This document shows positions 52,543 through 61,871 of a stretch of 64,000 nt of DNA, one piece after another. The first letter of the stretch is position 1, and each line of letters begins with the position of its first letter. Both the position numbers and the translations under genes were made by a program. The notes below the pieces were generated by a model, which ran no database searches, was not told the origin of the DNA, and worked only from the letters and a program-made list of their open reading frames with translations. This DNA is from Pseudothauera nasutitermitis (GTDB taxonomy: Bacteria > Pseudomonadota > Gammaproteobacteria > Burkholderiales > Rhodocyclaceae): positions 186,001 to 250,000 of the forward strand of contig NZ_SSOC01000004.1 in the NCBI RefSeq assembly GCF_004801295.1, written 5' to 3'.

Positions 52543-53640
52543 GTGCCGGCCATCCAAGCATCCCAACGGGGCCTGACCATCGTCGAGCTGATGATCGGCC
52601 TGCTGCTCGGCGTGCTGCTGCTGGGCGGCGTGCTGTACGTCTATCTCGGCAGCAGCCAGACCTACCGCAGCACGGAGGCGCTGTCCCGCGTGCAGGAAAG
52701 CGGCCGCTTCGCCATGGATTTCCTTTCCTCCGACCTGCGCCAGGCCGGCTACAAGGGAGTCTGTAGCCGCGATACCGAGGTCGTGAGCCACCTGAACACG
52801 GGCGGCACCGGCTACACCGCCGAAAAATTCGAACTGGACGAAGGCATTCGCGGCTGGAACGGCGGAAACGGCGGGTACGCGCTGACCGGCTACCGCGCCG
52901 GCAGCGATACCCTGCTGCTGAAGCACGCGGCCGCGCCGGCCGGGGTGAGCATCGCCGACGACGACATCCCCACCAGCGCGGAAGAAATCAACCTCACCGC
53001 CAGCAGCGGCATCCCCGCGGGCCAGATCGTCCTGATTTCCGACAGTGAAGGCTGCGACCTCTTCCAGAACAGCGCGCAGAGCAGTGCCAGTGTATTGGCC
53101 CGGCAAGGCGGGGCAGGCGAGGGCACGGAGGAGGAAGGATCGGGGGAAGAAGGGGAAGCGGAAGAAACGGCGCTCGAACCGGGCAACAGGTCCGGCTCCC
53201 CGCTCAGCCACGACTACACCGGGGACACGGACGTCCACCTCTTCCGCAGCGCCATCTATTACATCGGCGACGGCGCGGGCGGCCTGCCCGCACTCAGGCG
53301 GCTGCGCTTCGACCGGGGCGCCCCCATCGGCGAGGAGCTCGTCGAAGGCATCGTCGACATGCAGATCTGCTACGGCGTCGACACCGACCAGGACAGCGAC
53401 GCGGACAACTACGTCGCCGCCGGCGCGGTGGCCGACTGGGACGAGGTCGTCGCCGCGCGCGTCACGCTGGTGGCGATCAGCCCGGAATCCAACGTGGCCA
53501 CGGGAGCCCCCACGGTCTCCTTCGCCGACTGCGACGGCACGGTGCTGACCCGCGACTCCACCCACTACCCCGCACTGGGCGAGCTCCGGCTCGCGCGGGT
53601 GTTCACCTCGACCATCGCCCTGCGGAACAAGCTGCCATGA
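52543..53640 (+). CDS. pilW: Type IV minor pilin PilW
   Basis: 365 residues from a GTG at 52543, which has GGAG about 10 nt upstream. An ATG at 52522 is in frame, overlaps pilV and lacks a ribosome site. The prepilin site is G|LTIVELMIGLLLGVLLLG. RVQESGRFAMDFLSSDLRQAGY is the PilW signature. Roughly residues 175-205 form an acidic low-complexity loop (EGTEEEGSGEEGEAEE) not usual for PilW; pilX next door has a similar one. The stop overlaps pilX (ATGA). Confidence 0.88.
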   Translation: MPAIQASQRGLTIVELMIGLLLGVLLLGGVLYVYLGSSQTYRSTEALSRVQESGRFAMDFLSSDLRQAGYKGVCSRDTEVVSHLNTGGTGYTAEKFELDEGIRGWNGGNGGYALTGYRAGSDTLLLKHAAAPAGVSIADDDIPTSAEEINLTASSGIPAGQIVLISDSEGCDLFQNSAQSSASVLARQGGAGEGTEEEGSGEEGEAEETALEPGNRSGSPLSHDYTGDTDVHLFRSAIYYIGDGAGGLPALRRLRFDRGAPIGEELVEGIVDMQICYGVDTDQDSDADNYVAAGAVADWDEVVAARVTLVAISPESNVATGAPTVSFADCDGTVLTRDSTHYPALGELRLARVFTSTIALRNKLP

Positions 53641-54251
53641 TGCACGGCCTCCTCCCTCAAGACCGGCGGCAATCCGGCACCGTGCTGCTGATCGCCCTGG
53701 TCATGCTGCTGGTCATGACGCTGCTGGGACTGAGCAGCATGCGCGGCACCGCGCTCGAAGAGCGCATGGCGGGCAACTGGCGGGACCAGAACATCGCCCT
53801 CCAGGCCGCCGAAGCGGCCCTGCGCGCCGCGGAAACGGCGATCGCTCCGCTGATTTCGCCGCCCACGCCCAGAAGTTTCCCCTGCGCCACGGAATCGGAC
53901 ACCGGCTGCCAGGTGTTCGAGTTCGACCCGGCGCACACCAGCGTGCTGCTTTCCAGCGATCTGGACGAGCTTCATGCGTGGATCGCGGGATTCACGCAAT
54001 ACGGAAGCGGAAGCGAAAGCGAGGATGAAGGCGAAGGCGAAAGTTCAGGCGGAAACAGCATGACCAGCACGGTGGAGGCCCCCCGCTACCTGATCGAGCA
54101 CCGCGGCTACCTGCGCGACCACCTGGGCGTCGGCCACGGCGCCGACAAGGAAACCGGCCGCGACCTGTATCAGACCACCGCCGTGGGCAGCGGGCAGACC
54201 AGGGAAGCCGTGCGCCTCCTGCAATCCATCTATGCCAAACGCTACAACTGA
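53637..54251 (+). CDS. pilX: Type IV pilus assembly protein PilX
   Basis: 204 residues. It begins with G|TVLLIALVMLLVMTLLGLS, lacking the Glu at +5 as is usual for PilX. GTALEERMAGNWRDQNIALQ and AAEAALRAAE are conserved PilX features. Residues about 122-140 form an acidic Ser/Glu/Gly tract (GSGSESEDEGEGESSGG) coded by near-repeats of GGCGAA. It starts in an ATGA overlap with pilW. Confidence 0.9.
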   Translation: MMHGLLPQDRRQSGTVLLIALVMLLVMTLLGLSSMRGTALEERMAGNWRDQNIALQAAEAALRAAETAIAPLISPPTPRSFPCATESDTGCQVFEFDPAHTSVLLSSDLDELHAWIAGFTQYGSGSESEDEGEGESSGGNSMTSTVEAPRYLIEHRGYLRDHLGVGHGADKETGRDLYQTTAVGSGQTREAVRLLQSIYAKRYN

Positions 54252-54264
54252 AGGAGCCGCGACG

Positions 54265-57200
54265 ATGAGAGCCGGTGGCACTGCCCGTACCCTGCGAATC
54301 GCGCTGGCCCTGTGCGCGGCCAGCGCCGCGGGCGCGTTTGCCGGGCCCCTGGCCCTGTCCGACACCCCGCTGACGGTGTCGACCTCGATCGACCCCAACG
54401 TCATGCTGCTGATCGACAACTCCGGCAGCATGGACCACATGATCTGGCACGAGGATTTCGACCAAGCAGGCAGCTATGGCCACTGGCAATACCGCAGCGG
54501 CAATTCGTGGGTCGATATCGATGCCGAGACGACGTATTACCCGAACAACCTCGGGCGCGACAGCTGTTCAAGCGGATACAGCCGGTTCCGCCTGGGCAGT
54601 TCGAGCACGTACAAATGCCTCAGGCTGCCACAGCCCCGCGGCAGCGGCAGCACGCGCTACCTGGGCAACTACCTGCGCTTCCTGCTCGACAGATTCCTCG
54701 ACGGCGACACTGACCTGACCCAGGGGCAGATTCCCGCCGACTATCGCATGAACGTGGCACGCGACGTCGCCAAGGATCTCGTCCAGAACACGCCGGGCAT
54801 GCGCTTCGGCGTCAGCCGTTTCAATTACGGTTACGAGAACACCCGGAACGGCTACAGAGACGGAGGGAGCATCCTTGCCAACTGCGGCAGCGGCACGAGC
54901 ACGCTGGTCAGCGCGATCGACGGGCTGAACGCGGACAACTGGACGCCGCTGGCCGAGAGCCTGTACGAAGTCACCCGGTATTTCCGCGGCCTGTCGAGCG
55001 CCTACAACACCGGCGTCAGCTACACCAGTCCCATCCAGTACCGCTGCCAGAAGAATTTCACCATCGTCATCACCGACGGTCTGCCCACCTACGACGCCAC
55101 CTTTCCCACCAACGACCCGGACGACCCCGACGGGAAACTGCCCAACTGGGATGGCATCGACAACGACGGCTCCAATCCGACGGTGGAATCCGCCACCGAA
55201 GGCCATGCGCTTTTCCTCGACGACATCGCCAAGTTCGCCTGGGACATCGACATGCGCAAGGGTGGGACCGATGCGGCCGGCGAGAGCTTCGACGACCCGC
55301 GCTACCCCCAGCAGAACATGTACACCTATACCGTCGGTTTCACCACGGACAACGATATGCTGCGGGATGCGGCCGCCTACGGAAACGGCCTCTACCTGAC
55401 CGCGGACAACGCCGAGCAATTGAGCGAGGCACTGGGCGGGGCACTGGCCGACATCCAGGGCAAGCTCGGCTCCGCCTCCTCTGCTGCGGCGTCCGGCGGC
55501 TTCATTTCCGACGGCACCAAGGTCTATCAGGGCCGCATGAACAGCGAGTACTGGACGGGCCAACTGCTCGCCTTCGGCATCAATACCACCCCCGGCCCGA
55601 CGTTCGGGCAACTGCTGAAAAACGGCCCGGGCCCGGACGGTTCGCTGTGGGACGCCGGCAGCCTGATCAATGGCGCCAACTGGGGAACGCGGACCATCAT
55701 CACCAACAAGGCCGGCGGCATTCCGTTCCGTTGGGATGGGTTCACCGCCACCGAGCGCAACGACTACTTCAACGGCCAGCAGAACCTGCTCGAATACCTG
55801 CGTGGCAGCAGCGTCGCCGCCTACCGCAGCCGGCCCAGCCTGCTCGGCGACATCGTCAACTCCGCGCCGCAATATGTCGCCGCGCCCAGCGCGCGCTACC
55901 CAGACAGCCTTGAAACCGCCCCCTACAGCGCATTCAAGCAGGCCCGGGCCAACCGGACGCCGATGATCTACGTGGGCGCCAACGACGGCATGCTGCACGG
56001 CTTCAACGCCCAGACGGGGGCCGAAGGCCTGGCCTACATTCCCGGCCATCTGCTGGGCCGCCTGAAGCTGCTGGCGGACCCCGATTACAACGACAACCAC
56101 AAGTTCTACGTGGACGGCACCCCGACGGTGGTGGACGCCTTCATCGGCGGGGCCTGGAAAACGGTGCTGGCCGGCGGGCTCAACAAGGGCGGCCAGGCAA
56201 TCTATGCGCTGGACGTGACCAATCCGGCGCAGTTTTCCGAGGCCAATGCGTCCTCCATCTTCCTGTGGGAGTTCACCGACGCGGATGACGCCGACCTGGG
56301 CTATACCTACAGCCGGCCGGCCATCGTCAAACTGCGCAACGGCACCTGGGCCGCGGTGTTCGGCAACGGCTACAACAACACCATCGCCGACGGCCATGCG
56401 AGCACCACCGGCAACGCGGTGCTCTACATCGTCGACCTGCGCACCGGAGCGCTCATCAAGAAGATCAGCACGGGAGTGGGCACGGCGCAGGACCCCACCG
56501 GGCAGAATCGCCCGAACGGCCTGGCGACGGTCACGCCGATCGACCTCAACGGCGACAACCTGGTCGATTACGTCTACGCCGGCGATCTGTTCGGCAATAT
56601 GTGGAAGTTCGACCTGAACGACAGCAGCGCCAGCAACTGGACGCTGGCCTACAAACTGTTCCAGGCCTGCGCGGCAAACACCTGCACCGCCGACAACCGT
56701 CAGCCGATCACCACCGCGCCAACGGTGATCCGCCACCCGAACCTCGGCGGCCAGATCGTGCTGTTCGGCACGGGCAAATACCTCGAACAGGCGGACAACA
56801 TTTCCCAGAACGGCGGCGTGCAGTCCTTTTATGCCATCTGGGATCGAAACACATCGACCTCCATGCCGGTCGGCCGCAACCTGCTGCGCCAGCAGCGCAT
56901 CCTTTTCGAATCGACGTACACGTTCACCGATCCGGACGGCGAGGAGATCGAGGAGGGCCTGCGGGTCACGACGGACCATGCGGTCAACTGGGCCAGCCAG
57001 CGCGGCTGGTACATCGATCTGGTCTCGCCGCACGGTTTCGAGGGCGAACGCCAGGTCACCGAATCGCTGGTGCGCAACGGCCGCCTGGTGTTCACCACCA
57101 TGATTCCATCCAATTCGAGCGACCCCTGCGCACCGGCGGGCACGAGCTGGATCATGGAGATGAATGCCGTCACGGGCGCGCGCCTGACCTATTCGCCATT

Positions 57201-57450
57201 CGATCTCGACCGCGACGGCCAGTTTTCGGCGACCGACTACGTGACCGTGACCATCGACGGCGAAACGTTCAGGGTGCCCGCCACCGGCAGAAAGACCGAG
57301 GGCGGCCATGCGCAAACCCCAACGGTGGTGTCCGCCGACGGACGGGAACTCAAGTACGTCTCGTCGACCGAGGGCCTTGAAGTGATCGTCGAAAATCCCG
57401 GGCACCTTCTCACCGGCCGCCAGAGTTGGCGCGAACTCTTCCTCCAGTGA
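54265..57450 (+). CDS. pilY1: PilY1, pilus-tip adhesin and assembly factor
   Basis: 1061 residues from the ATG at 54265 with AAGGAG upstream. A signal peptide ends near AFAGPLALS. A VWA domain follows with the MIDAS motif DNSGSMD (about residue 53). The C-terminal beta-propeller begins near PLLG-like SRPSLLGDIVNSAPQY, includes IYVGANDGMLHGFNA and carries the Ca2+-binding loop DLNGDNLVDYVYAGD. PilY1 sits at the pilus tip, regulates extension and retraction, and signals surface contact to c-di-GMP. Confidence 0.95.
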   Translation: MRAGGTARTLRIALALCAASAAGAFAGPLALSDTPLTVSTSIDPNVMLLIDNSGSMDHMIWHEDFDQAGSYGHWQYRSGNSWVDIDAETTYYPNNLGRDSCSSGYSRFRLGSSSTYKCLRLPQPRGSGSTRYLGNYLRFLLDRFLDGDTDLTQGQIPADYRMNVARDVAKDLVQNTPGMRFGVSRFNYGYENTRNGYRDGGSILANCGSGTSTLVSAIDGLNADNWTPLAESLYEVTRYFRGLSSAYNTGVSYTSPIQYRCQKNFTIVITDGLPTYDATFPTNDPDDPDGKLPNWDGIDNDGSNPTVESATEGHALFLDDIAKFAWDIDMRKGGTDAAGESFDDPRYPQQNMYTYTVGFTTDNDMLRDAAAYGNGLYLTADNAEQLSEALGGALADIQGKLGSASSAAASGGFISDGTKVYQGRMNSEYWTGQLLAFGINTTPGPTFGQLLKNGPGPDGSLWDAGSLINGANWGTRTIITNKAGGIPFRWDGFTATERNDYFNGQQNLLEYLRGSSVAAYRSRPSLLGDIVNSAPQYVAAPSARYPDSLETAPYSAFKQARANRTPMIYVGANDGMLHGFNAQTGAEGLAYIPGHLLGRLKLLADPDYNDNHKFYVDGTPTVVDAFIGGAWKTVLAGGLNKGGQAIYALDVTNPAQFSEANASSIFLWEFTDADDADLGYTYSRPAIVKLRNGTWAAVFGNGYNNTIADGHASTTGNAVLYIVDLRTGALIKKISTGVGTAQDPTGQNRPNGLATVTPIDLNGDNLVDYVYAGDLFGNMWKFDLNDSSASNWTLAYKLFQACAANTCTADNRQPITTAPTVIRHPNLGGQIVLFGTGKYLEQADNISQNGGVQSFYAIWDRNTSTSMPVGRNLLRQQRILFESTYTFTDPDGEEIEEGLRVTTDHAVNWASQRGWYIDLVSPHGFEGERQVTESLVRNGRLVFTTMIPSNSSDPCAPAGTSWIMEMNAVTGARLTYSPFDLDRDGQFSATDYVTVTIDGETFRVPATGRKTEGGHAQTPTVVSADGRELKYVSSTEGLEVIVENPGHLLTGRQSWRELFLQ

Positions 57451-57461
57451 CAGGAATGAAC

Positions 57462-57800
57462 ATGTCCATACGGCTCAACAGGGCGCTATGCGCGGCCCTT
57501 TTCCTTGGATTCGTGGCCTCTCCGCCATCCGGTGCGCAAAGCGGCGGTGATGCGGACTTCCCGCAAAACGACGAAATCCGCCGGACCGGCATCGTGGAGA
57601 GCCTGGACGGGGCCCGCGTCGTCATCAGTGGCGAACCCTTCCAGATTCCCGCCCTGACGCCGATCAGGGAACCGTCCGGCCACATTCACCACGACCCGCA
57701 GAGCCTCGGCACGGGCATGCACGTCGAATTCACCGGCGAACCCCCCGCCGGCCCGGACGGCGTGGGCATCATCAAGACGATTCGCATCATCCCGAACTGA
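57462..57800 (+). CDS. Small exported protein, PilY2-like
   Basis: 112 residues from the ATG at 57462, which has AGGA six nt upstream; another ATG at 57456 is in frame. A signal peptide ends near PPSGAQS. The mature part (EIRRTGIVESLDGARVVISG, then LTPIREPSG) is a small beta-rich domain. Position directly after pilY1 and size match PilY2 of Pseudomonas, which is needed for efficient pilus formation. Sequence similarity cannot be confirmed here. Confidence 0.65.
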   Translation: MSIRLNRALCAALFLGFVASPPSGAQSGGDADFPQNDEIRRTGIVESLDGARVVISGEPFQIPALTPIREPSGHIHHDPQSLGTGMHVEFTGEPPAGPDGVGIIKTIRIIPN

Positions 57801-57814
57801 AGGTGATACGCCCT

Positions 57815-58264
57815 ATGATGCAGACCCGCTCCCACGGCGCGCAGCGGCCACCGGGCCAGCGCGGCTTTTCGCTGATCGAACTGATGATCGTCGTCGTCAT
57901 CGTCGGCGTGCTGGCATCGATCGTCTATCCGTCCTATCAGGAACACGTCCGCAAGACCCGCCGGGCTGACGCCCAGGCGGCCTTGATGGAACTGACGCAG
58001 TTCATGGAACGCCGTTACACGACGAACGGCCGTTACGGCGCCGCGGGCTGCGCGGGCGTTGCCCTGCCGTTCACCCGTTCCCCCAAGGATGGCGGAACCG
58101 TGTTCTACAACATCGGCATCGTGTGCAACGCCGACACGTTTACCCTGACGGCGGTGCCGACCGGCCCGATGGCCAACGACGCCTGCGGCAATCTGGCCAT
58201 GACCCACACGGGCGCGAGGGGCCGCTCGGGAGGTGCCCCGATGGAGTTGTGCTGGCGGCGTTAG
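57815..58264 (+). CDS. pilE: Type IV pilin, PilE-like minor pilin
   Basis: 149 residues from the ATG at 57815 (AAGGTG about 9 nt upstream). The prepilin site is G|FSLIELMIVVVIVGVLASIV with Glu at +5. YPSYQEHVRKTRRADAQAAL and ELTQFMERRYTTNGRY are PilE hallmarks. A C-terminal cysteine pair lies in NDACGN and ELCWRR. It ends the pilin operon. In betaproteobacteria and pseudomonads this position holds the minor pilin PilE, not the major pilin. Confidence 0.88.
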   Translation: MMQTRSHGAQRPPGQRGFSLIELMIVVVIVGVLASIVYPSYQEHVRKTRRADAQAALMELTQFMERRYTTNGRYGAAGCAGVALPFTRSPKDGGTVFYNIGIVCNADTFTLTAVPTGPMANDACGNLAMTHTGARGRSGGAPMELCWRR

Positions 58265-58329
58265 AGCCGGCCTTTGGCAATACAGTTTGATCACGCCGGG
58301 CAAAGCCCCTCCCGTGGGAGGCGGGCCGT

Positions 58330-59031
58330 TCAGCGGCGCAGCACCAGCAGGCCGCCGAGGGAGCGCAGGCCGACGACTTCCTCCAGCACCAGCCCGGCGC
58401 GTTCCTCCAGCCCGGCCAGCGTCCAGCCCTCGCCGAGCAGCAGCATGCGGGTGTGCAGATCCTCGCGCACGGTGGGTTCCACGCTTTCGCCCAGGTAGCG
58501 CAGGGTCTTGCAGCGCAGGTCGACGAAACCCAGCGGGTGCCGGCGGCCCAGGCGCAGCCACAGCGCGTGGGCGCCGGGGGATTGGCGCGCGCCGCTGAGC
58601 AGGCAGAAGCCGCGCGCCAGCGCCCAGCCGTAGATCGCCGTGGCGATGCCGCGCCGGCGGTATTCCGGGCGGTATTTGGAGTGCGGCGCGCGCAGATGGC
58701 GGTCGGCGCGGCGGTCGATTTCGATCAGGCGGTTGAACACGGTGTAGCCCGCCAGGCGGCGCCGTTGCGGGTCTTCCACGTAGACGTAGTGTTCGCCGTC
58801 GGCCTCGCGGTAGTGGAAGATCAAGTCCGGCAGCAGCGGAGTCAGCCGTTCCAGGCCGTGCAGGATGTCGTCCGGCGTGTTCAGGCGCTGTTCCAGCGTG
58901 GCGAGTTCGTTTTCCAGGGTGTCCGGCGGGTGCTGGACGTCGATGCGCAGTTCCAGCCAGGGCCGCAGCAGCGCGCGCACGGCGGCTGCCCAGTCGCCGG
59001 CGGGCACGGCCGGCCATTCCAGAGTGTGCAT
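58330..59031 (-). CDS. GNAT-like acetyltransferase
   Basis: 233 residues. A GNAT acetyl-CoA loop is visible at YRRRGIATAIYGWALARG (about residues 125-142), preceded by a beta strand region (LAGYTVFNRL). The N-terminal ~90 residues are helical and not recognised. The substrate is unknown. It starts 10 bp after the beta-helix protein stop, so the two are probably co-transcribed and may act on the same structure. Confidence 0.68.
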   Translation of the reverse strand: MHTLEWPAVPAGDWAAAVRALLRPWLELRIDVQHPPDTLENELATLEQRLNTPDDILHGLERLTPLLPDLIFHYREADGEHYVYVEDPQRRRLAGYTVFNRLIEIDRRADRHLRAPHSKYRPEYRRRGIATAIYGWALARGFCLLSGARQSPGAHALWLRLGRRHPLGFVDLRCKTLRYLGESVEPTVREDLHTRMLLLGEGWTLAGLEERAGLVLEEVVGLRSLGGLLVLRR

Positions 59032-59041
59032 GGGCGGCGCC

Positions 59042-59914
59042 TCATCGACCGGCTTCCGGCCCGGTCCACAGGCCGCTCATCAGGCCGTCCGGGCGTCGCG
59101 CGGCGACGATGCGCGCCGAGCTTTCCCAGTCCGCGCGCTGCACGTCCAGCCCGGCGAAGATGCCGTAGTCGCGCCCGGCGCGGATTTCCCCGCCCGCTTC
59201 CAGCCCCTCGCCGCTGCGGATGGCGCCGCCGGCCGTGATGGCGTCGCCCGCGCGGATGCCCCAGCCGGCTTCCAGGTGGGTACCGCATTCGATGGATTGT
59301 CCGGCAAGGATGCCCTGCGCCGCGCGGATGCGCGCGGCGATCAGGTCTTCGCCGCATTGCAGGCCCTTGCCGCAGCGCACCTCGCCGTCGGCCTGCAGCG
59401 TGCCGCCGACGTGGGCATTGCCGCCCAGCGCGAGGCCGCCGCCGCAGGTCACGCCCCAGCCGCTGCGCAGTTCCCCGCCCACGTTCATGTCGCCGTGGGC
59501 GTCGATGCTCCAATGCACGCGCAGGTCGCCACCGACTTCGAGCTGGCCGCCGACGTGCAGCGCGCCTTCGCAGCGCAGGTCTTCGCCGGTGCGCAGGTCG
59601 CCGCCGCAGCGGATGCCGCCGTCCACGTGCAGGCTGCGCCCGCAGCGCAGGAGTTGCCCGGCGTCGACGTGGCCGCGCACGATCAGCGTGCCGGCGAACA
59701 CCATCGCCTCGGCGTCCAGGCTGTCCAGTTCGCGCACCCCGTCGGTGGGGCCGAACTGGTCGAGCAGCCAGCAGGCGTCGTTGGCGCGCCCGTCCGCGAC
59801 CAGCGCGTCGAGGGTTTCCTGATAGTTGCTGACATCCGGGCAGTGGCGGATGTACCAGCGGAACCCGTCGGTGCACGGGCGCTTGGCTTTGAGAAAGTGC
59901 TTGCTGAAATCCAT
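59042..59914 (-). CDS. Glycine-rich beta-helix repeat protein of unknown function
   Basis: 290 residues. The N-terminal ~65 residues are globular (DGFRWYIRHCPDVSNYQETL). From about 70 to 250 a hexapeptide-like repeat of the form G-G-x-L-x-x/G-E-x-L-x recurs about 15 times (VDGGIRCGGDLRTGEDLRC, VGGQLEVGGDLRV, AGGAIRSGEGLEAGGEIRAG). This predicts a right-handed beta helix, somewhat like bactofilins or left-handed hexapeptide enzymes. No catalytic residues are recognised. It precedes a GNAT gene by 10 bp. Confidence 0.75.
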   Translation of the reverse strand: MDFSKHFLKAKRPCTDGFRWYIRHCPDVSNYQETLDALVADGRANDACWLLDQFGPTDGVRELDSLDAEAMVFAGTLIVRGHVDAGQLLRCGRSLHVDGGIRCGGDLRTGEDLRCEGALHVGGQLEVGGDLRVHWSIDAHGDMNVGGELRSGWGVTCGGGLALGGNAHVGGTLQADGEVRCGKGLQCGEDLIAARIRAAQGILAGQSIECGTHLEAGWGIRAGDAITAGGAIRSGEGLEAGGEIRAGRDYGIFAGLDVQRADWESSARIVAARRPDGLMSGLWTGPEAGR

Positions 59915-60401
59915 GGCGGGGCCTTGTGTGCGTGCCGGCGCCGTACATGGGGTACGGCGCTCTGATCGCAGCCGGGGTGGCCCTGTGGTGTCTCTTTCCG
60001 CCTGGCCTTAAAGGCCGGTGCCGCCCGGTATGGGGCGGAAAGTGCGGAATTGCGTGGGGTGCTTGAGGAACCGCTCCGGCTGCACGTTGAACGGGGCGTG
60101 TCGCGGGTGCCCCGGGCAAGGTGCCGTGCGGGGCGGCCGGGTTTCAGTCCCCGAACCGGCCCCGCACGGCCATGGAAAGCACGGCGGGCGACCCCTTGAC
60201 CTTGAAAGCCAGCTCCGGGCCGACGCAGCGCAGCGCCTGGGCGGCCCGGCCGGCGCCCACGCGCCCGCCCGCGCGTTGCGGCGCGGGGAATACGGCGGCG
60301 TGGGAGAAGGCGGTCATGTTCGGAAGTGAAGGCGGAGGGTGTTCAGCAACGGCTATTGTAGGCGAAGCGGCGGCGAGCAGGGACAAGCGCCGCGTCCTGC
60401 C
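59915..60401. other. 487-bp stretch between beta-helix gene and SMR gene
   Basis: No recognisable gene. It contains the 13-bp palindrome GGCCTT-A-AAGGCC (60004-60016) and one possible small minus-strand frame (60144-60317, separate entry). Promoters for the beta-helix gene should lie near 59920-60000 on the minus strand, but none stands out by eye. Confidence 0.4.
60144..60317 (-). CDS. Possible small protein, unrecognised
   Basis: 57 codons from an ATG at 60317 (MTAFSHAAVFPAPQR...). It ends LAFKVKGSPAVLSMAVRGRFGD. No domain is recognised and the ribosome site is weak, so coding status is doubtful. It is included because the C-terminal half does not look like random GC-rich translation. Confidence 0.25.
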   Translation of the reverse strand: MTAFSHAAVFPAPQRAGGRVGAGRAAQALRCVGPELAFKVKGSPAVLSMAVRGRFGD

Positions 60402-60749
60402 TCAATGCGAGATCGACCTGGAGAACACGTTGATCACCACCACGCCGGCGATGATCAACCCCAGCCCGATGATGGCCGGCAGGTCCAGCGACTGGCGAAA
60501 CACCACGTAGCCCACTAGCGAGATCAGCACGATGCCCAGCCCGCTCCAGATCGCATACGCTAGCCCCACCGGGATCACCCGCAGCGCCAGCGAGAGAAAG
60601 TAGAACGCCCCCAGGTAGCACACGGCCATGACCAGCGTGGGCATCAGACGGGTGAACTGTTCGGACTTCTGCAGGAAGGTGGTGCCGATGATTTCCAGCA
60701 CGATGGCCACGCCGAGCACGGCGTAGGCGGAGAGCAGGGGGTTCATCAT
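60402..60749 (-). CDS. Small multidrug resistance (SMR, EmrE/QacE-type) transporter
   Basis: 115 residues with four membrane helices. The essential Glu is in VAIVLEIIGTTFLQ (Glu at about position 19). AYAIWSGLGIVLISLVGY is the TM3 motif. SMR dimers exchange cationic drugs for protons. The double ATG at 60749/60746 is preceded by CCAACCCACCCG with no strong ribosome site. The frame open to 60854 has no support. Confidence 0.9.
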   Translation of the reverse strand: MMNPLLSAYAVLGVAIVLEIIGTTFLQKSEQFTRLMPTLVMAVCYLGAFYFLSLALRVIPVGLAYAIWSGLGIVLISLVGYVVFRQSLDLPAIIGLGLIIAGVVVINVFSRSISH

Positions 60750-60930
60750 GGTTCGCGGGTGGGTTGGGGGAGGCAGTGTACCGCTGCCGCCCCGGATTCC
60801 GGCAGTGATGGCCGGCCAGGTCGCGGATGTGCCGTCCGCCCGGGTACGATCCATCTGTACCTATAGATAGTCCAGCGTTGCAGTGGCCGCCGGCCACTGA
60901 TTCAAGCAAGCCTTCGCAAAGGAGAACACC

Positions 60931-61737
60931 ATGTCCATCCCCATGCCCGCCATCGGCCTCGGCACCTTCCGCCTGAAGGGCCAGACCGCCATCGATTCCG
61001 TGCGTACCGGCCTGGAACTCGGCTACCGCCACATCGACACCGCGCAGATCTACGGCAACGAGGCCGAGGTCGGCCAGGCCATCGCCGAAAGCGGCGTGGC
61101 GCGCGAACAGCTCTTCCTCACCACCAAGATCTGGACCGACCGCTACACCCGGGACAAGCTCATCGCCAGCCTGGAAGAAAGCCTCGCCAGGCTGCGCGTG
61201 GAGCAGGTCGACCTCACCCTGATCCACTGGCCCTCGCCGGATGCTGCGGTGCCGCTCGCCGAAACGCTGGGTGCGCTGGCTGAAGCCAAGCGGCGCGGGC
61301 TGACCCGGCTGATCGGCGTCTCCAACTTCCCCATCGCCCTTCTGCGCGAAGCCATCGCACTCGTGGGCGCGGGCGAGATCGCCACCAACCAGGTGGAAAT
61401 CCACCCGCTGCTGCAAAACCGCGTGCTGGCCGAGTTCGCCCGCAGCCAGGGCATCCACCTCACCGCCTACATGCCGCTGGCCTACCGCAAGGTGCTGGTC
61501 GAGCCGGTCATCCAGCGCATCGCCCAGTCCCGCAGCGCCACGCCCGCGCAGGTGGCGCTGGCCTGGCTGCTGCAACAGGGCTACGCGGTGATTCCGTCTT
61601 CCACCAAGCGCGAGAACCTGGCGAGCAACCTGGCCGCCGCCGGCCTGCAACTGAGCGAGGCGGAGATGGCGGAAATCACCGCGCTGGACCGTGGCGAGCG
61701 GGTGGTGAATCCGGATTTCGCGCCGGCCTGGGACTGA
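60931..61737 (+). CDS. dkgB: 2,5-diketo-D-gluconate reductase B, aldo/keto reductase
   Basis: 268 residues, as in E. coli DkgB. The aldo/keto reductase barrel has the catalytic Asp-Tyr pair in [15 protein letters not shown], the Lys in LTTKIW and the His in LTLIHWP. The NADPH site is [14 protein letters not shown]. It reduces keto-sugars and aldehydes such as methylglyoxal. AAAGGAGAACACC precedes the ATG. The gene stands alone. Confidence 0.93.
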   Translation: MSIPMPAIGLGTFRLKGQTAIDSVRTGLELGYRHIDTAQIYGNEAEVGQAIAESGVAREQLFLTTKIWTDRYTRDKLIASLEESLARLRVEQVDLTLIHWPSPDAAVPLAETLGALAEAKRRGLTRLIGVSNFPIALLREAIALVGAGEIATNQVEIHPLLQNRVLAEFARSQGIHLTAYMPLAYRKVLVEPVIQRIAQSRSATPAQVALAWLLQQGYAVIPSSTKRENLASNLAAAGLQLSEAEMAEITALDRGERVVNPDFAPAWD

Positions 61738-61871
61738 GGGAAGCAGCCCGTCCGCCCTACCGGAGCCGTACGCGGCGGGCTCCGGTGGGGCATGTGCGCC
61801 ACGCAAACAGGAATGCATCTCAATAAGCTTATCCGCTACCATGCGGATGCTCGTTCCTCCCGCCTCTTGCC

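Noticed and set aside
61810-61840. Fur-box-like sequence upstream of the sigma/anti-sigma gene (GCATCTCAATAAGCTTATC)
   Set aside because: Under half of the consensus positions match; iron control is likely from the system type but not shown by this site.
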